NCBI GenBank assembly: GCA_050012175.1
Contig: JBEKHR010000005.1
Span: 110,656-174,655 of the forward strand
Length of the DNA: 64,000 nucleotides
Source of the DNA: CAVROP01 sp050012175
GTDB taxonomy: Bacteria; Acidobacteriota; Terriglobia; UBA7540
Direction of reading: 5' to 3'
A model generated the notes under the pieces. The model worked only from the letters and a program-made list of their open reading frames with translations, was not told the DNA's origin and did not search any database. Both the position numbers and the translations under genes were made by a program. Below, piece by piece: positions 50,692 to 58,503 of the stretch (within the stretch, counting starts at the first letter, position 1; each line of letters starts with the position of its first letter).

Positions 50692-51717
50692 ATGAAGTAT
50701 ACCTACATCGCCAAGTGCGCTTTGAAGCACCTCGGGTCGGGCTTCAAACTCCCTTATATGGTGATGTTCGAAACCACGCTGATGTGCAATATGTTTTGCG
50801 AGTATTGCATTTTCGGCGAAGAGGGAAAGTTCAACGACCTGCAAAGCCGGGCGGTTCGCGAGCGTATCTTCCAGCGCATTGACGAATTCTGCGGGATGGG
50901 TATCTTTGCGCTCAGCTTCTCGGGTGGCGAGCCGCTGCTGAATCCCCATACCTGCGATTACATCGCCTACGCCGAGGACAAGGGTATGTGGACCTCCATG
51001 CCCACCAACGGTCTCCTCATCCGGAAGTACGCGGAGGGCCTGGCGCGACTCGGCATGCTGGAAGTCTCCATTGATTCACTGCACGCACAGCGCTTTGCCA
51101 AGCGCCGGGGCATCAACGCACTCCCCAAGATCATTGCCAACCTCGAATTCGTTTTGACCAAGCGAAAACCCTTCAGCACGCAGATCAACGCCGCCGTAAA
51201 CCTGGAAAACCTCGAAGACCTTCCCGAGCTGGCAGAGTTTTGCAAGCAACGGGACCTGGTGTTGCATCCGGAAGCCATCCACAACGTGATGCGGGACGGA
51301 GAGATGCTCCCCGACGCGGAATTGCACGGGAAGGAAATCGACAAGGTGGAATTGTTTTTGCGTGAGTTGCGCGGCGCCTATCCCAAGAATGTGCGTTTCT
51401 ATCCCCACTACTATACCTTCTACCGAAATGGCGGATTCGGCCCCAGCTTCCCGTGCCGGCATCCTTCCAAGTTGATTTCCATGAAGCCGGATGGTTCCAT
51501 TCATCTCCCTTGCGCATTTAAGACTCTTCACCAATCCCAGGCGCCTCTGAAGGAAATCTTCGCGTCGCAAGCTGCCCGACAAATCATCGCCCAGGAGTCC
51601 ACGCTTTGGGACTTTTGTGAGGGTTGTAAGATCGGTTGCCCTTACGAAGTCAGCGCCTTTACGAACAGTCCTATGCTGGCCCTCGAGTCCGGGCTGAATT
51701 TCCTGCGCATAATCTGA
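50692..51717 (+). CDS. Radical SAM protein with SPASM-like C-terminus
   Basis: A 341-residue protein. TTLMCNMFCEYCIFG is the CX3CX2C cluster motif (Cys at about residues 28, 32 and 35). LSFSGGEPLLNPHT is the SAM-binding GGEP. The C-terminus has more cysteines (FPCRHPSK, LPCAFK, FCEGCKIGCPYE), consistent with an auxiliary Fe-S cluster. Its overall look recalls HpnH/SPASM-type enzymes, but the substrate is not known. It lies between the sigma54 regulator and the sigma54-promoted ACP/KAS genes, so a role in the same lipid pathway is plausible. Confidence 0.87.
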   Translation: MKYTYIAKCALKHLGSGFKLPYMVMFETTLMCNMFCEYCIFGEEGKFNDLQSRAVRERIFQRIDEFCGMGIFALSFSGGEPLLNPHTCDYIAYAEDKGMWTSMPTNGLLIRKYAEGLARLGMLEVSIDSLHAQRFAKRRGINALPKIIANLEFVLTKRKPFSTQINAAVNLENLEDLPELAEFCKQRDLVLHPEAIHNVMRDGEMLPDAELHGKEIDKVELFLRELRGAYPKNVRFYPHYYTFYRNGGFGPSFPCRHPSKLISMKPDGSIHLPCAFKTLHQSQAPLKEIFASQAARQIIAQESTLWDFCEGCKIGCPYEVSAFTNSPMLALESGLNFLRII

Positions 51718-52018
51718 AACGAAAGTGAGTGCTGAGTTAACCTCTGCCTGCAGGCAGGAACCACCTGTGGCTTTTTGCCACGCCAGAAGTTAACCATCGG
51801 GATTCCTCTAACCTGTTCTTCTTCTTTCCATTACAGTGGCCACAGAACGTGAGCAAACGAATCAGAATCGGCGCTCCGACGCGCGTCAGGCCGAAAGTCT
51901 ACAGTCTGTGGCATTTTGATACAGTAGACGTTGCTTTCGGTAACCATAATCTGCGTCGAGACGTCAACCGCGTCGTACAACCTCAATTCTACCAACAGGT
52001 TAGAAAGATGATCGGATC
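51718..52018. other. Upstream region of the sigma54 promoter
   Basis: About 300 bases with palindromic CTGCCTGCAGGCAG at about 51742, a GTGGCTTTTTGCCAC hairpin at about 51768, and GTTAACCTC/GTTAACCAT repeats. NtrC-type activators often bind paired sites 80-200 bases upstream of a -24/-12 promoter, so these are candidates. A 67-codon frame at 51849-52052 crosses the promoter and is not supported. Confidence 0.4.
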
Positions 52019-52036
52019 TTGGCAATCATATTGCCT
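52019..52036 (+). promoter_or_regulatory. Sigma54 (-24/-12) promoter of the lipid-gene set
   Basis: The sequence TTGGCAATCATATTGCCT has GG at 52021-52022 and GC at 52033-52034, separated by exactly 10 bases, as the consensus TGGCAC-N5-TTGC demands. A predicted transcription start near 52046 gives a leader of about 28 bases to the GTG of the response regulator. An NtrC-type activator is coded 1.5 kb upstream. Confidence 0.7.
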
Positions 52037-52073
52037 TTACCTATGTTGGTAAAGCAATTGGAGTGTACTTTCA

Positions 52074-52460
52074 GTGGGCAGAATCCTCGTTGTTGACGAT
52101 GACCCGGAGAGCCGGGACCTATTATGTGAGGTCTTGGAAGCCAACGGATATCTGCAAGTGGAGGCGGTAGGCGACGGGTTGGCGGCACGAGAGGCGTTGG
52201 CGCGGGATGATGACTGCCCCATCATCATCGCTGATCTGCACATGCCCAAGGAGTCGGGCTTGGACCTGCTTCGAAACCTCCGAAAGCAAAATGCCAAACA
52301 CCAAATCGTACTCATGTCTTCCTTCATCAGTACCACAGAAAGGAAATTAGCCAGAGACTTGGGCGCGTATGCGCTGCTTGACAAGCCCTTTCGCCTTTCC
52401 GAATTGCTTCAGGTTGTCTCCCAACTGACTGAAAGGAATCCCATCGGCATTTCCACTTAG
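52074..52460 (+). CDS. Single-domain response regulator (CheY-like)
   Basis: A 128-residue protein made of a receiver domain only. ILVVDDDPESRDLL holds the acidic pair, IIIADLHMPKESGL the phospho-Asp, VLMSSF the Ser/Thr, and LLDKPF the Lys. It starts with GTG at 52074, directly behind the sigma54 promoter. There is no output domain, so it would act by protein contact, perhaps in a phosphorelay with the kinase at 47 kb or as feedback on the NtrC-type regulator. It is the first gene of the transcription unit that continues into ACP and KAS. Confidence 0.87.
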   Translation: MGRILVVDDDPESRDLLCEVLEANGYLQVEAVGDGLAAREALARDDDCPIIIADLHMPKESGLDLLRNLRKQNAKHQIVLMSSFISTTERKLARDLGAYALLDKPFRLSELLQVVSQLTERNPIGIST

Positions 52461-52502
52461 GAGCACCTGAGAGAGCATACCTCCAAATCACGAGGAGCTG
52501 AA

Positions 52503-52796
52503 ATGGATACAACCCAGAAAGTGATTGAGATTATTGCCCGCGAACAGCACTTGGATCCGAGCAAGATCACCGTGGATTCGAAGTTTGCGGAATTGGGTAT
52601 CGACTCGCTGGACGGAGTTAATATCCTCTTCGCCCTGGAGGAGGAATTCAAGATTGATATCCCGGACTCGGTTGCGCAAAACATGAAGTCGGTCCGCCAG
52701 GTGGTGGATAGTCTGACACGAGTCTTGGAGGGAAAGGACATCTCCGATCTCGTGGCGATGGCCAAGGGCGAGGCCCCAGCCGCCACGGTCAGGTAA
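52503..52796 (+). CDS. Acyl carrier protein
   Basis: A 97-residue protein. FAELGIDSLDGVNILFALEE contains the DSL motif whose Ser carries phosphopantetheine. An acidic second helix is typical for partner docking. It is longer than house-keeping AcpP (about 78) by a C-terminal tail (DISDLVAMAKGEAPAATVR), which marks it as a specialised ACP. A ribosome binding site (GAGGAG) lies upstream. It sits 42 bases after the regulator and 20 before the KAS gene, so a dedicated ACP-KAS pair is likely. Confidence 0.92.
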   Translation: MDTTQKVIEIIAREQHLDPSKITVDSKFAELGIDSLDGVNILFALEEEFKIDIPDSVAQNMKSVRQVVDSLTRVLEGKDISDLVAMAKGEAPAATVR

Positions 52797-52816
52797 TCCG
52801 ATCACAGGGGCGAAAC

Positions 52817-54046
52817 GTGCGAAGAGTCGTCATTACCGGTATTGGAGTCTTTGCTTCCGCAGGAAAAGATTCGGAAGTCTTTTTTCAGAACTTGCTCGAG
52901 GCCCGGTCGGCAGTTCGCCGCATCTGCCAATTTGATCCCTCCTCCCTGTTGGTCCAGATTGCTGCCGAAGTCCCGGATTACAATCCCGCGGATTACTTTC
53001 CTGCCAAGCGGCTTGATTTGTTAGATCGCTTCAGCCAATTTGGTTTGCTGGCCGCGCGGGAAGCGATGAGCTCGAGCGGAATAGAGGTCCGCGAGGAAGA
53101 GCGTCCCCGCTTCGGCGTGGTAAGCGGCACCGGCATGGCTGGCGCGAATACCCTGGATAGCGGATATCTCAGCCTCTATGGCCATCAAGCGACGCGGCTT
53201 CATCCTTTCACCATCCCCAAAATGATGCATAGCGCTGCGACTTCGCAGATCTGCATGGAATTTGGGGCGCAGGGGCCTTCGTTTACAACAGCCACGGCTT
53301 GTTCCTCCTCCGGCCATGCGATTGGGGAGGCATTCCACCTCATCAAGTACGGGATGGCGGATATTATGTTGGCCGGAGGCAGCGAGGCCCCGATTACCTA
53401 CGGCATGATTCGCTCTTGGGAGTCGGTCCGCGTCTTGGCGATCGGGAATGGTGATCCCAGCAGGGCCTGCCGGCCGTTCTCGGCGGATCGCGAGGGTTTC
53501 GTGATGGGCGAAGGCGCCGCGATGCTCGTGCTCGAAGAACTGGAACATGCGAAGAAACGCGGGGCCAGGATGCGTGCGGAAATCTCCGGTTATGGCCTGA
53601 GTTCAGACGCCGGCCACATCACCCAGCCTTCGGTCGATGGACCGGCCCGCGCGGTTCGCATGGCCCTCGAGGAAGCCCAGGTTGCTCCGGACGAAGTGGA
53701 TTATATCAATGCCCATGGCACCGGGACGCGCCTGAATGACGTGACCGAAACGCAGGTGATCAAAACCGTGTTTGGGGATCACGCTCGCAAGCTCGCGATC
53801 AGTTCCACAAAGTCAATGCATGGGCACGCCATGGGCGCCACGGGGGCAATCGAACTGGCGGCGACGGCTATGGCCTCGGAGCGCGCCGTCATCCCCCCCA
53901 CGGCGAATTACACCCGGCCGGATCCCGAGTGCGACCTGGACTATGTTCCCAACCAGGCGCGCGAGAAACCAGTACGCGTGGCCCTCTCAAATTCCTTTGC
54001 CTTCGGCGGGCTCAATGCCGTGCTGCTGATTCGAAGATTTGAATGA
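52817..54046 (+). CDS. Beta-ketoacyl-ACP synthase II (FabF-like)
   Basis: A 409-residue condensing enzyme with GTG start. TACSSSGHAIGEA holds the nucleophile Cys; YINAHGTGT and STKSMHGHAMGATGA hold the two catalytic His; SNSFAFGGLNAVLL is the C-terminal motif. The triad Cys-His-His is intact, so it should elongate an acyl chain on the adjacent ACP. A single specialised copy next to an ACP suggests a dedicated chain rather than bulk fatty acid synthesis; no fabD, fabG or fabZ is nearby. The next gene begins 160 bases on, across a 7-bp repeat pair. Confidence 0.92.
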   Translation: MRRVVITGIGVFASAGKDSEVFFQNLLEARSAVRRICQFDPSSLLVQIAAEVPDYNPADYFPAKRLDLLDRFSQFGLLAAREAMSSSGIEVREEERPRFGVVSGTGMAGANTLDSGYLSLYGHQATRLHPFTIPKMMHSAATSQICMEFGAQGPSFTTATACSSSGHAIGEAFHLIKYGMADIMLAGGSEAPITYGMIRSWESVRVLAIGNGDPSRACRPFSADREGFVMGEGAAMLVLEELEHAKKRGARMRAEISGYGLSSDAGHITQPSVDGPARAVRMALEEAQVAPDEVDYINAHGTGTRLNDVTETQVIKTVFGDHARKLAISSTKSMHGHAMGATGAIELAATAMASERAVIPPTANYTRPDPECDLDYVPNQAREKPVRVALSNSFAFGGLNAVLLIRRFE

Positions 54047-54049
54047 GGC

Positions 54050-54202
54050 AGGATTCAGGATTCAGGAGTCAGGATTCAGGCTCGGAAGATGGCGAATGCG
54101 TGGGAAATCATCGTGCCCCGCGAAACCAGCCCAAATTACGACACACTTCTCGCGACGGAGTTGTTTTCCTGAATCCCGAATCCTGAATCCTGAATCCTGG
54201 CT
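54050..54202. repeat. Inverted period-7 arms between KAS and glycosyltransferase genes
   Basis: The left arm 54050-54083 is built of caggatt/caggagt units. The right arm 54168-54202 has cctgaat/cccgaat units, its reverse-strand form. The ends could form a long hairpin with an 85-base loop. The right arm stops just before the GTG of the next gene. Confidence 0.8.
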
Positions 54203-54205
54203 TTT

Positions 54206-55393
54206 GTGAACTCGAAACGGATTTTCATTTTGACGTTGAGCGTCGGCGCCGGGCATGTCCGCGCGGCGGAAGTCGTCCAGCGCGCGCTCTACGATTGCAT
54301 TGATCCTGTCGAAGTCCGCCTGCTGGACGCCTTGAAAGTGGCGCGCTCCTGGTTCCTCACGCTGTACGTTCGCCCCTACTGGTGGTTGCTTCGCCGCGCG
54401 CCGGGTCTCTGGCGGTGGTTATTCGAGCGCCGGCAGAAGAAACTCCACAGCGCCACGGCCCCGCGCTGGGTATTTCGGCACGGGTGCAGGGAAGTCCTCG
54501 AGCAGCTCAAAGCGTACGCTCCTCATCTGGTTATCGCCAACGAAATCGGCGCGCTGGAGATCGCCGCTCTCGGCAAGCGCGAAGGCTGGTTTTACGCCCC
54601 CATTCTGGCTGTCCAAACTGATTTTCAGGCTGAGCCTCCCTGGGTGCAGCCGGAAGTCGATGTCTATTGTGTAGCCAGCGAGGAGGCGCGGTCTCAGCTT
54701 GTACACTGGGGAATCTCGCCCAACCGGATTCTAGTTTGTGGCATTCCCGTTGATCCGGTTTTTGGCATCCCATTTGACAAGACCGAGCTTCTGCGCGCCC
54801 TGAGATTGGACGGCCAGCGACCTATCGTGCTGGTGATGGGCGGGGGAATGGGGCCGGCACCGCTGGACGCCATTGTCGAAAGCCTGGAGTTGTGCGGGTT
54901 TCCTCTCCAGGTACTGGCGGTGGCCGGTCACAACCGCACCCTAAGGCAGGCCCTGGAGCTTTTGCGGCGCAAGGTCACGCTTGACCTGCGGGTTTTTGGC
55001 TGGGTGGATACCATTCCGGAGTTGATGGCAGTGGCAGACCTTCTGATCACCAAGCCGGGTGGGCTGACCACCGCGGAAGCGCTCTCGGCCGGGCTGCCCA
55101 TGATCGTGACCCATCCCATTCCAGGACCGGAGCAGCGGCACGTCCGTTACCTCGAGCAGCAAGGCGTGGCAGTCCAGGCTAAAACTCTGGAGGAAATTCC
55201 CCAGCTCGTAACGCGAATGCTCAGCAAGCCGGAGAACCCCGCCGAGATGAGCCGCCGGCAGAGGGATTTGTCCCGGCCTGATGCCGCCCATGCCATCGCG
55301 CAGGTTGGCCGGGCGCTGCTCGAAAAGAGCACCTACATCGACCTGCTGGCCACACCGCCGTCGCGTTCCGGGGAATCGACGTATCTGATGTGA
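54206..55393 (+). CDS. MGDG-synthase/UgtP-like GT28 glycosyltransferase
   Basis: A 395-residue GT-B enzyme with GTG start. IFILTLSVGAGHVRAAEVVQ is the acceptor-side GxGH loop, VLVMGGGMGPAPLDAI the linker region, and LLITKPGGLTTAEALSAGLP the donor-binding loop of this family. Relatives move galactose or glucose from UDP-sugar to diacylglycerol on the inner leaflet. That makes a glycolipid the natural product to test here, given ACP and KAS upstream and an acyl-activating ligase downstream. Some relatives act on other polyisoprenoid or lipid acceptors. Confidence 0.85.
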   Translation: MNSKRIFILTLSVGAGHVRAAEVVQRALYDCIDPVEVRLLDALKVARSWFLTLYVRPYWWLLRRAPGLWRWLFERRQKKLHSATAPRWVFRHGCREVLEQLKAYAPHLVIANEIGALEIAALGKREGWFYAPILAVQTDFQAEPPWVQPEVDVYCVASEEARSQLVHWGISPNRILVCGIPVDPVFGIPFDKTELLRALRLDGQRPIVLVMGGGMGPAPLDAIVESLELCGFPLQVLAVAGHNRTLRQALELLRRKVTLDLRVFGWVDTIPELMAVADLLITKPGGLTTAEALSAGLPMIVTHPIPGPEQRHVRYLEQQGVAVQAKTLEEIPQLVTRMLSKPENPAEMSRRQRDLSRPDAAHAIAQVGRALLEKSTYIDLLATPPSRSGESTYLM

Positions 55394-55395
55394 GG

Positions 55396-55458
55396 GAAGT
55401 CATCAGTTTTCAGTTGTCAGTGTTTCGTGAACTGATGACTGATAACTGATAACTGAAA
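55396..55458. repeat. Inverted period-7 arms before ligase gene
   Basis: Cagtttt/cagttgt/cagtgtt units face aactgat/gactgat/aactgat units in 60 bases, able to form a hairpin. It fills the whole gap between glycosyltransferase and ligase, so if transcription runs through, the RNA will carry it. Confidence 0.7.
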
Positions 55459-56775
55459 ATGCTATCCAGCATCCGCAAGATCGTTGAGCGTGTCGTGATC
55501 GGCGAATCCGCCCCCGGCCTCGTTCGCTGGGGGAAACACCTTCCGCGTCCGGTGATCCAGGGTCTCCAGCGTGATTCGTTTCGCGAGTTGGTGCGCTACG
55601 CGGCACGGCGCCAGAAGTTCTTGCAGCGCAAGCTGCGGGAGAACGGCATTGAGCCACGCGGCGTCCGCCGCCCGGAAGATTTGGGGGACATCTTCACCAC
55701 CCCCGAGGACTTGCGCAACCTGCCGGCGGAAGAGTTCATCTGCCGGGAACCGCAACTGGTGTTTGAAACCACCGGCACCTCCGGAGGCCCCAAGCGCGTT
55801 TATTTCACTTACGACGAGTTGGAGTTCACGGCTCGTTACGAGGCCGCGGCCATGTGGGAAAACGGGGTTCGGCCGGGCGACCGGGTAGTCTGCACTTTCG
55901 ACGCAGGGTATTGGATCAGTAGTTGGGTCACATTTTTCGCTTGCAAGCGCATGGGAGTTTTCTGTTCGGCGATCGGCAAGCCGCACCCGCGCGAAGTCTA
56001 TTCGCGAATGCCTCTTTACAAGTACAACGTCATTGCCGCCGACCCAACTTGGCTGGTGAGCTTGAGCGAGGTGGCGGAAAAGGAAGGCATCTTCCCACTC
56101 AAGTTGATCTTTGCCGGCGGCGACCGCATGACGGACGTTTATCGGAACTACGTCGAGAGCGTCTGGAAGTGTCCTGTGATCCTCGGCTACGGATCCACCG
56201 AGCAGGGTGGCGGAGCGGGAGTGGAGTGCCTGCGGCGCGATGGCTATCACGTGGATGAGTTCAACTTCCTTTTCGAAATTGTGGATCCCGACCCCGAGGG
56301 TTATGGCGAACTCGTGGTGACCACGCTTTCGCGGCACACCATGCCGCTGATCCGCTACCGCGTGCGTGATGTGACAAGGTTCCTGGAGGAACCCTGCCCC
56401 TGCGGCGCCACCCTCCGCCGCATTGCCAAAATCCACGGCCGGCGCGACGAAATGGTGGTGATGGGCGCCGGAAACATGTACCCTGAAATCTTCGAGCGCG
56501 TGCTCCACGACGTGGAGGGGGTTTCCGAAAATTGGCAGGTAGCGGTCCGGCAGGAAGGCATCCACGACATCCTGGAATTCCGACTGCAGTTGACGAACGG
56601 CATTAACCCCGCGACGGTTGAAAACGCCGTCCGGAAGAACCTCGAAGCTCGCTACCCGGACGTTTGGGCGAACTGCCTCTGCGGTATGTGCCGGCTCGAG
56701 TTTCGCATCTTCCCACCGGGAGGCTTGGAGCAAGGAAGGAAACCCCGTCGGCTGGTGGATGAGAGGAAGGGATAG
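55459..56775 (+). CDS. Phenylacetate-CoA-ligase-like AMP-forming enzyme
   Basis: A 438-residue member of the adenylate-forming superfamily, PaaK-like. FETTGTSGGPKRVYFTYDEL is the P-loop, LGYGSTEQGGGAGVEC the adenine region, and LSRHTMPLIRYRVRDVT the Arg/Asp hinge. CPCGATLRRIAKIHGRRDEM carries the C-terminal domain start, with a CxCG pair. Such enzymes load an acid onto CoA or a carrier protein. With ACP and KAS in the same gene set, it could prime or load the acyl chain. The acid is unknown. Confidence 0.88.
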   Translation: MLSSIRKIVERVVIGESAPGLVRWGKHLPRPVIQGLQRDSFRELVRYAARRQKFLQRKLRENGIEPRGVRRPEDLGDIFTTPEDLRNLPAEEFICREPQLVFETTGTSGGPKRVYFTYDELEFTARYEAAAMWENGVRPGDRVVCTFDAGYWISSWVTFFACKRMGVFCSAIGKPHPREVYSRMPLYKYNVIAADPTWLVSLSEVAEKEGIFPLKLIFAGGDRMTDVYRNYVESVWKCPVILGYGSTEQGGGAGVECLRRDGYHVDEFNFLFEIVDPDPEGYGELVVTTLSRHTMPLIRYRVRDVTRFLEEPCPCGATLRRIAKIHGRRDEMVVMGAGNMYPEIFERVLHDVEGVSENWQVAVRQEGIHDILEFRLQLTNGINPATVENAVRKNLEARYPDVWANCLCGMCRLEFRIFPPGGLEQGRKPRRLVDERKG

Positions 56776-56850
56776 TAGGCGGTAGGTCGTAGGTAGGGCA
56801 GCGGACGATGCATTTGCTTCCCCCACCTACCACCTACTACCTACCACATA
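56774..56850. repeat. Inverted period-7 arms between ligase and HAD genes
   Basis: Gtaggcg/gtaggtc/gtaggta units (from 56777) face cctacca/cctacta units (to about 56848), a near-perfect hairpin with a short loop. An ATG at 56808 falls inside and is not a real start. Confidence 0.75.
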
Positions 56851-56858
56851 CCGTACTT

Positions 56859-57656
56859 ATGATGATCACTCGAAGACGACCAGAACCGAACCGCGGCGAC
56901 CCAATTGTCTTTGTCGACTTTGACGGGACGATCACTCAACTCGATGTAACAGACCAGATCCTGGCGCAACTGGCGCACCCTTCCTGGCAGGAGGTCGAAC
57001 AGGCGTGGACGCGTGGATCGATCGGTTCGCGCGAGTGCCTGGAGCGGCAGATCGCGCTTGTGGACACCTCGGCGGAGGAACTCCACGCCTTAATTGACGC
57101 GGTTCCCATTGATCCGGCCTTTACCGGCTTCTGCCGCTTCACCCGCAAGCGAGGCATTCCGCTCTACGTGCTGAGTGAGGGGTTCGACTATGTGATCGTG
57201 CGAATCCTGAAGCGGGCTGGCGTGGACGGGCCGGTTCGAAACGGCATTCATATGTTCGCGAGTGCGCTGCGGCTGGAAGGCCGCCGCCTGATACCCTCCT
57301 TCCCTCATTCGGCGCCGCCCTGCGAGCATGGGTGCGCCACCTGCAAGGCGGCACTGATTCGGCGGCTCGGCAAGGGAAAGCATCCCGTCATCTTCGTGGG
57401 TGATGGGCTCTCCGACCGGTTTGCCGTCGATGAGGCGGACGTGGTCTTTGCCAAGCGACAGTTGCTCGCCTATTGCCAGGAGCACGGCAAGGCGTGCCAC
57501 CCCTTCGATACCTTTGCGGAAGTCGAGCAGGCCATCGCTCTGTTGATTGGTCCAGAAGAGGCGGCGAAGGGAGGTGTTAGGAGCACGAAGTCGAACGCTC
57601 AAAGTCGGAAGGCCAGGCTGGCGGCCCTCAGGGTTCAACCATCGCCTCTTGACTAG
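56859..57656 (+). CDS. HAD phosphatase, MtnX/PSP-like subfamily
   Basis: A 265-residue protein. IVFVDFDGTITQLDVTD is motif I (nucleophile Asp and the DxD acid/base). LYVLSEGFDYVI is motif II, and VIFVGDGLSDRFAVDEADVV is motif III. VVFAKRQLLAYC is typical of the MtnX side of the family. A Cys-rich loop (CEHGCATCK) lies before motif III and could bind metal. It should remove phosphate from a small molecule or lipid intermediate; no methionine-salvage genes are nearby, so a role in the neighbouring lipid set is more likely. The last residues and the stop are inside the first copy of a 46-bp tandem repeat. Confidence 0.88.
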   Translation: MMITRRRPEPNRGDPIVFVDFDGTITQLDVTDQILAQLAHPSWQEVEQAWTRGSIGSRECLERQIALVDTSAEELHALIDAVPIDPAFTGFCRFTRKRGIPLYVLSEGFDYVIVRILKRAGVDGPVRNGIHMFASALRLEGRRLIPSFPHSAPPCEHGCATCKAALIRRLGKGKHPVIFVGDGLSDRFAVDEADVVFAKRQLLAYCQEHGKACHPFDTFAEVEQAIALLIGPEEAAKGGVRSTKSNAQSRKARLAALRVQPSPLD

Positions 57657-57856
57657 GCAGTGTCATCCTGAGCGCAGGGTTTAACCATCGCCTCTTGACT
57701 AGGCAGTGTCATCCTGAGCGCAGGGTTTAACCATCGCCTCTTGACTGGGCAGTGTCATCCTGCGCGCAGGGTTTAACCATCGCCTCTTGACTGGGCAGTG
57801 TCATCCTGCGCGCAGGGTTTAACCATCGCCTCTTGACTGGGCAGTGTCATCCTGAG
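57631..57856. repeat. 46-bp tandem repeat, about five copies, starting inside the HAD gene
   Basis: Copies start at 57631, 57677, 57723, 57769 and 57815, each beginning GGGTTTAACCATCGCCTC and holding GTGTCATCCTGAGCGCA. The first copy encodes the C-terminal residues and stop of the HAD protein. Base changes (TAGG/TGGG, GAGC/GCGC) mark the later copies. The unit contains the start of the REP-like family sequence. Confidence 0.9.
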
Positions 57857-58490
57857 GGAGTGTCATCCTGAGCCCCGACTTGTCGGGGCGAAGGATCTCT
57901 GTAGTTGTCGGCTTCCCTCCTCCGTTGAGCTGCGTACCCATATCTTCGGCGGGACACGGCAGGCAGAAGTCAAGAAACAGCCCTCTCCCTTGGGGAGAGG
58001 GTGGCGAGCGTAGCGAGCCGGGTGAGGGGTTACTACGTTGTGTTGGACCCTGTGACCGCTCCTCAGTGTGAACTGACCCCTCAACCCGGCCCGCGTCCCG
58101 ATGAAGTGAATCGGGATCGCGGTCCACCCTCTCCCCTCGGAGAGGGCAAAGAACCAGTTCCGCGCCATTCTCCTTGATTGGCGGGATCAGAATGACAGGC
58201 TTTTGCTCTTGACCTTCAACTTTCGACTGTCGACTGTCAACCGTCGACCTCATTCTTCCGCGGAGGTAATAATCGACTGGCGATTTCTGGCACGAGAAGT
58301 ATGGCGTGCCTGCTGCCCGCAACCAAAACGAGACTCTCCGCGTCCTCCGTGCCTCTAAAGCCTTAACACAGAGAGCACGGAGCCCCGCACCGGATGGTGC
58401 AGGGCGGAGGATCTCAGTGACCTCTGTGTTTTGCTTTTCCTGACCACGGAGGACACGGAGAGGCTGACGACAGGAGGAGAAATCTTCGCA
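57857..58490. repeat. Long repeat-filled gap before aminotransferase gene
   Basis: In order: a REP-like copy with core CCCCGACTTGTCGGGG (about 57872), a composite CTCTCCC hairpin with inverted partner (about 57980-58145), a short 7-bp array of cgactgt/caaccgt units (58215-58247), and a CCTCCGTG/CACGGAGG inverted pair (about 58337 and 58445). No gene was found in 850 bases. Confidence 0.65.
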
Positions 58491-58503
58491 GCGTGACAAA
58501 AAG

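Noticed and set aside
51849..52052. 67-codon ORF before the response regulator
   Set aside because: It crosses the well-formed sigma54 promoter and has no recognisable domain.
57631..57856. CRISPR-like array
   Set aside because: The 46-bp units are head to tail without unique spacers, and no cas gene is present.
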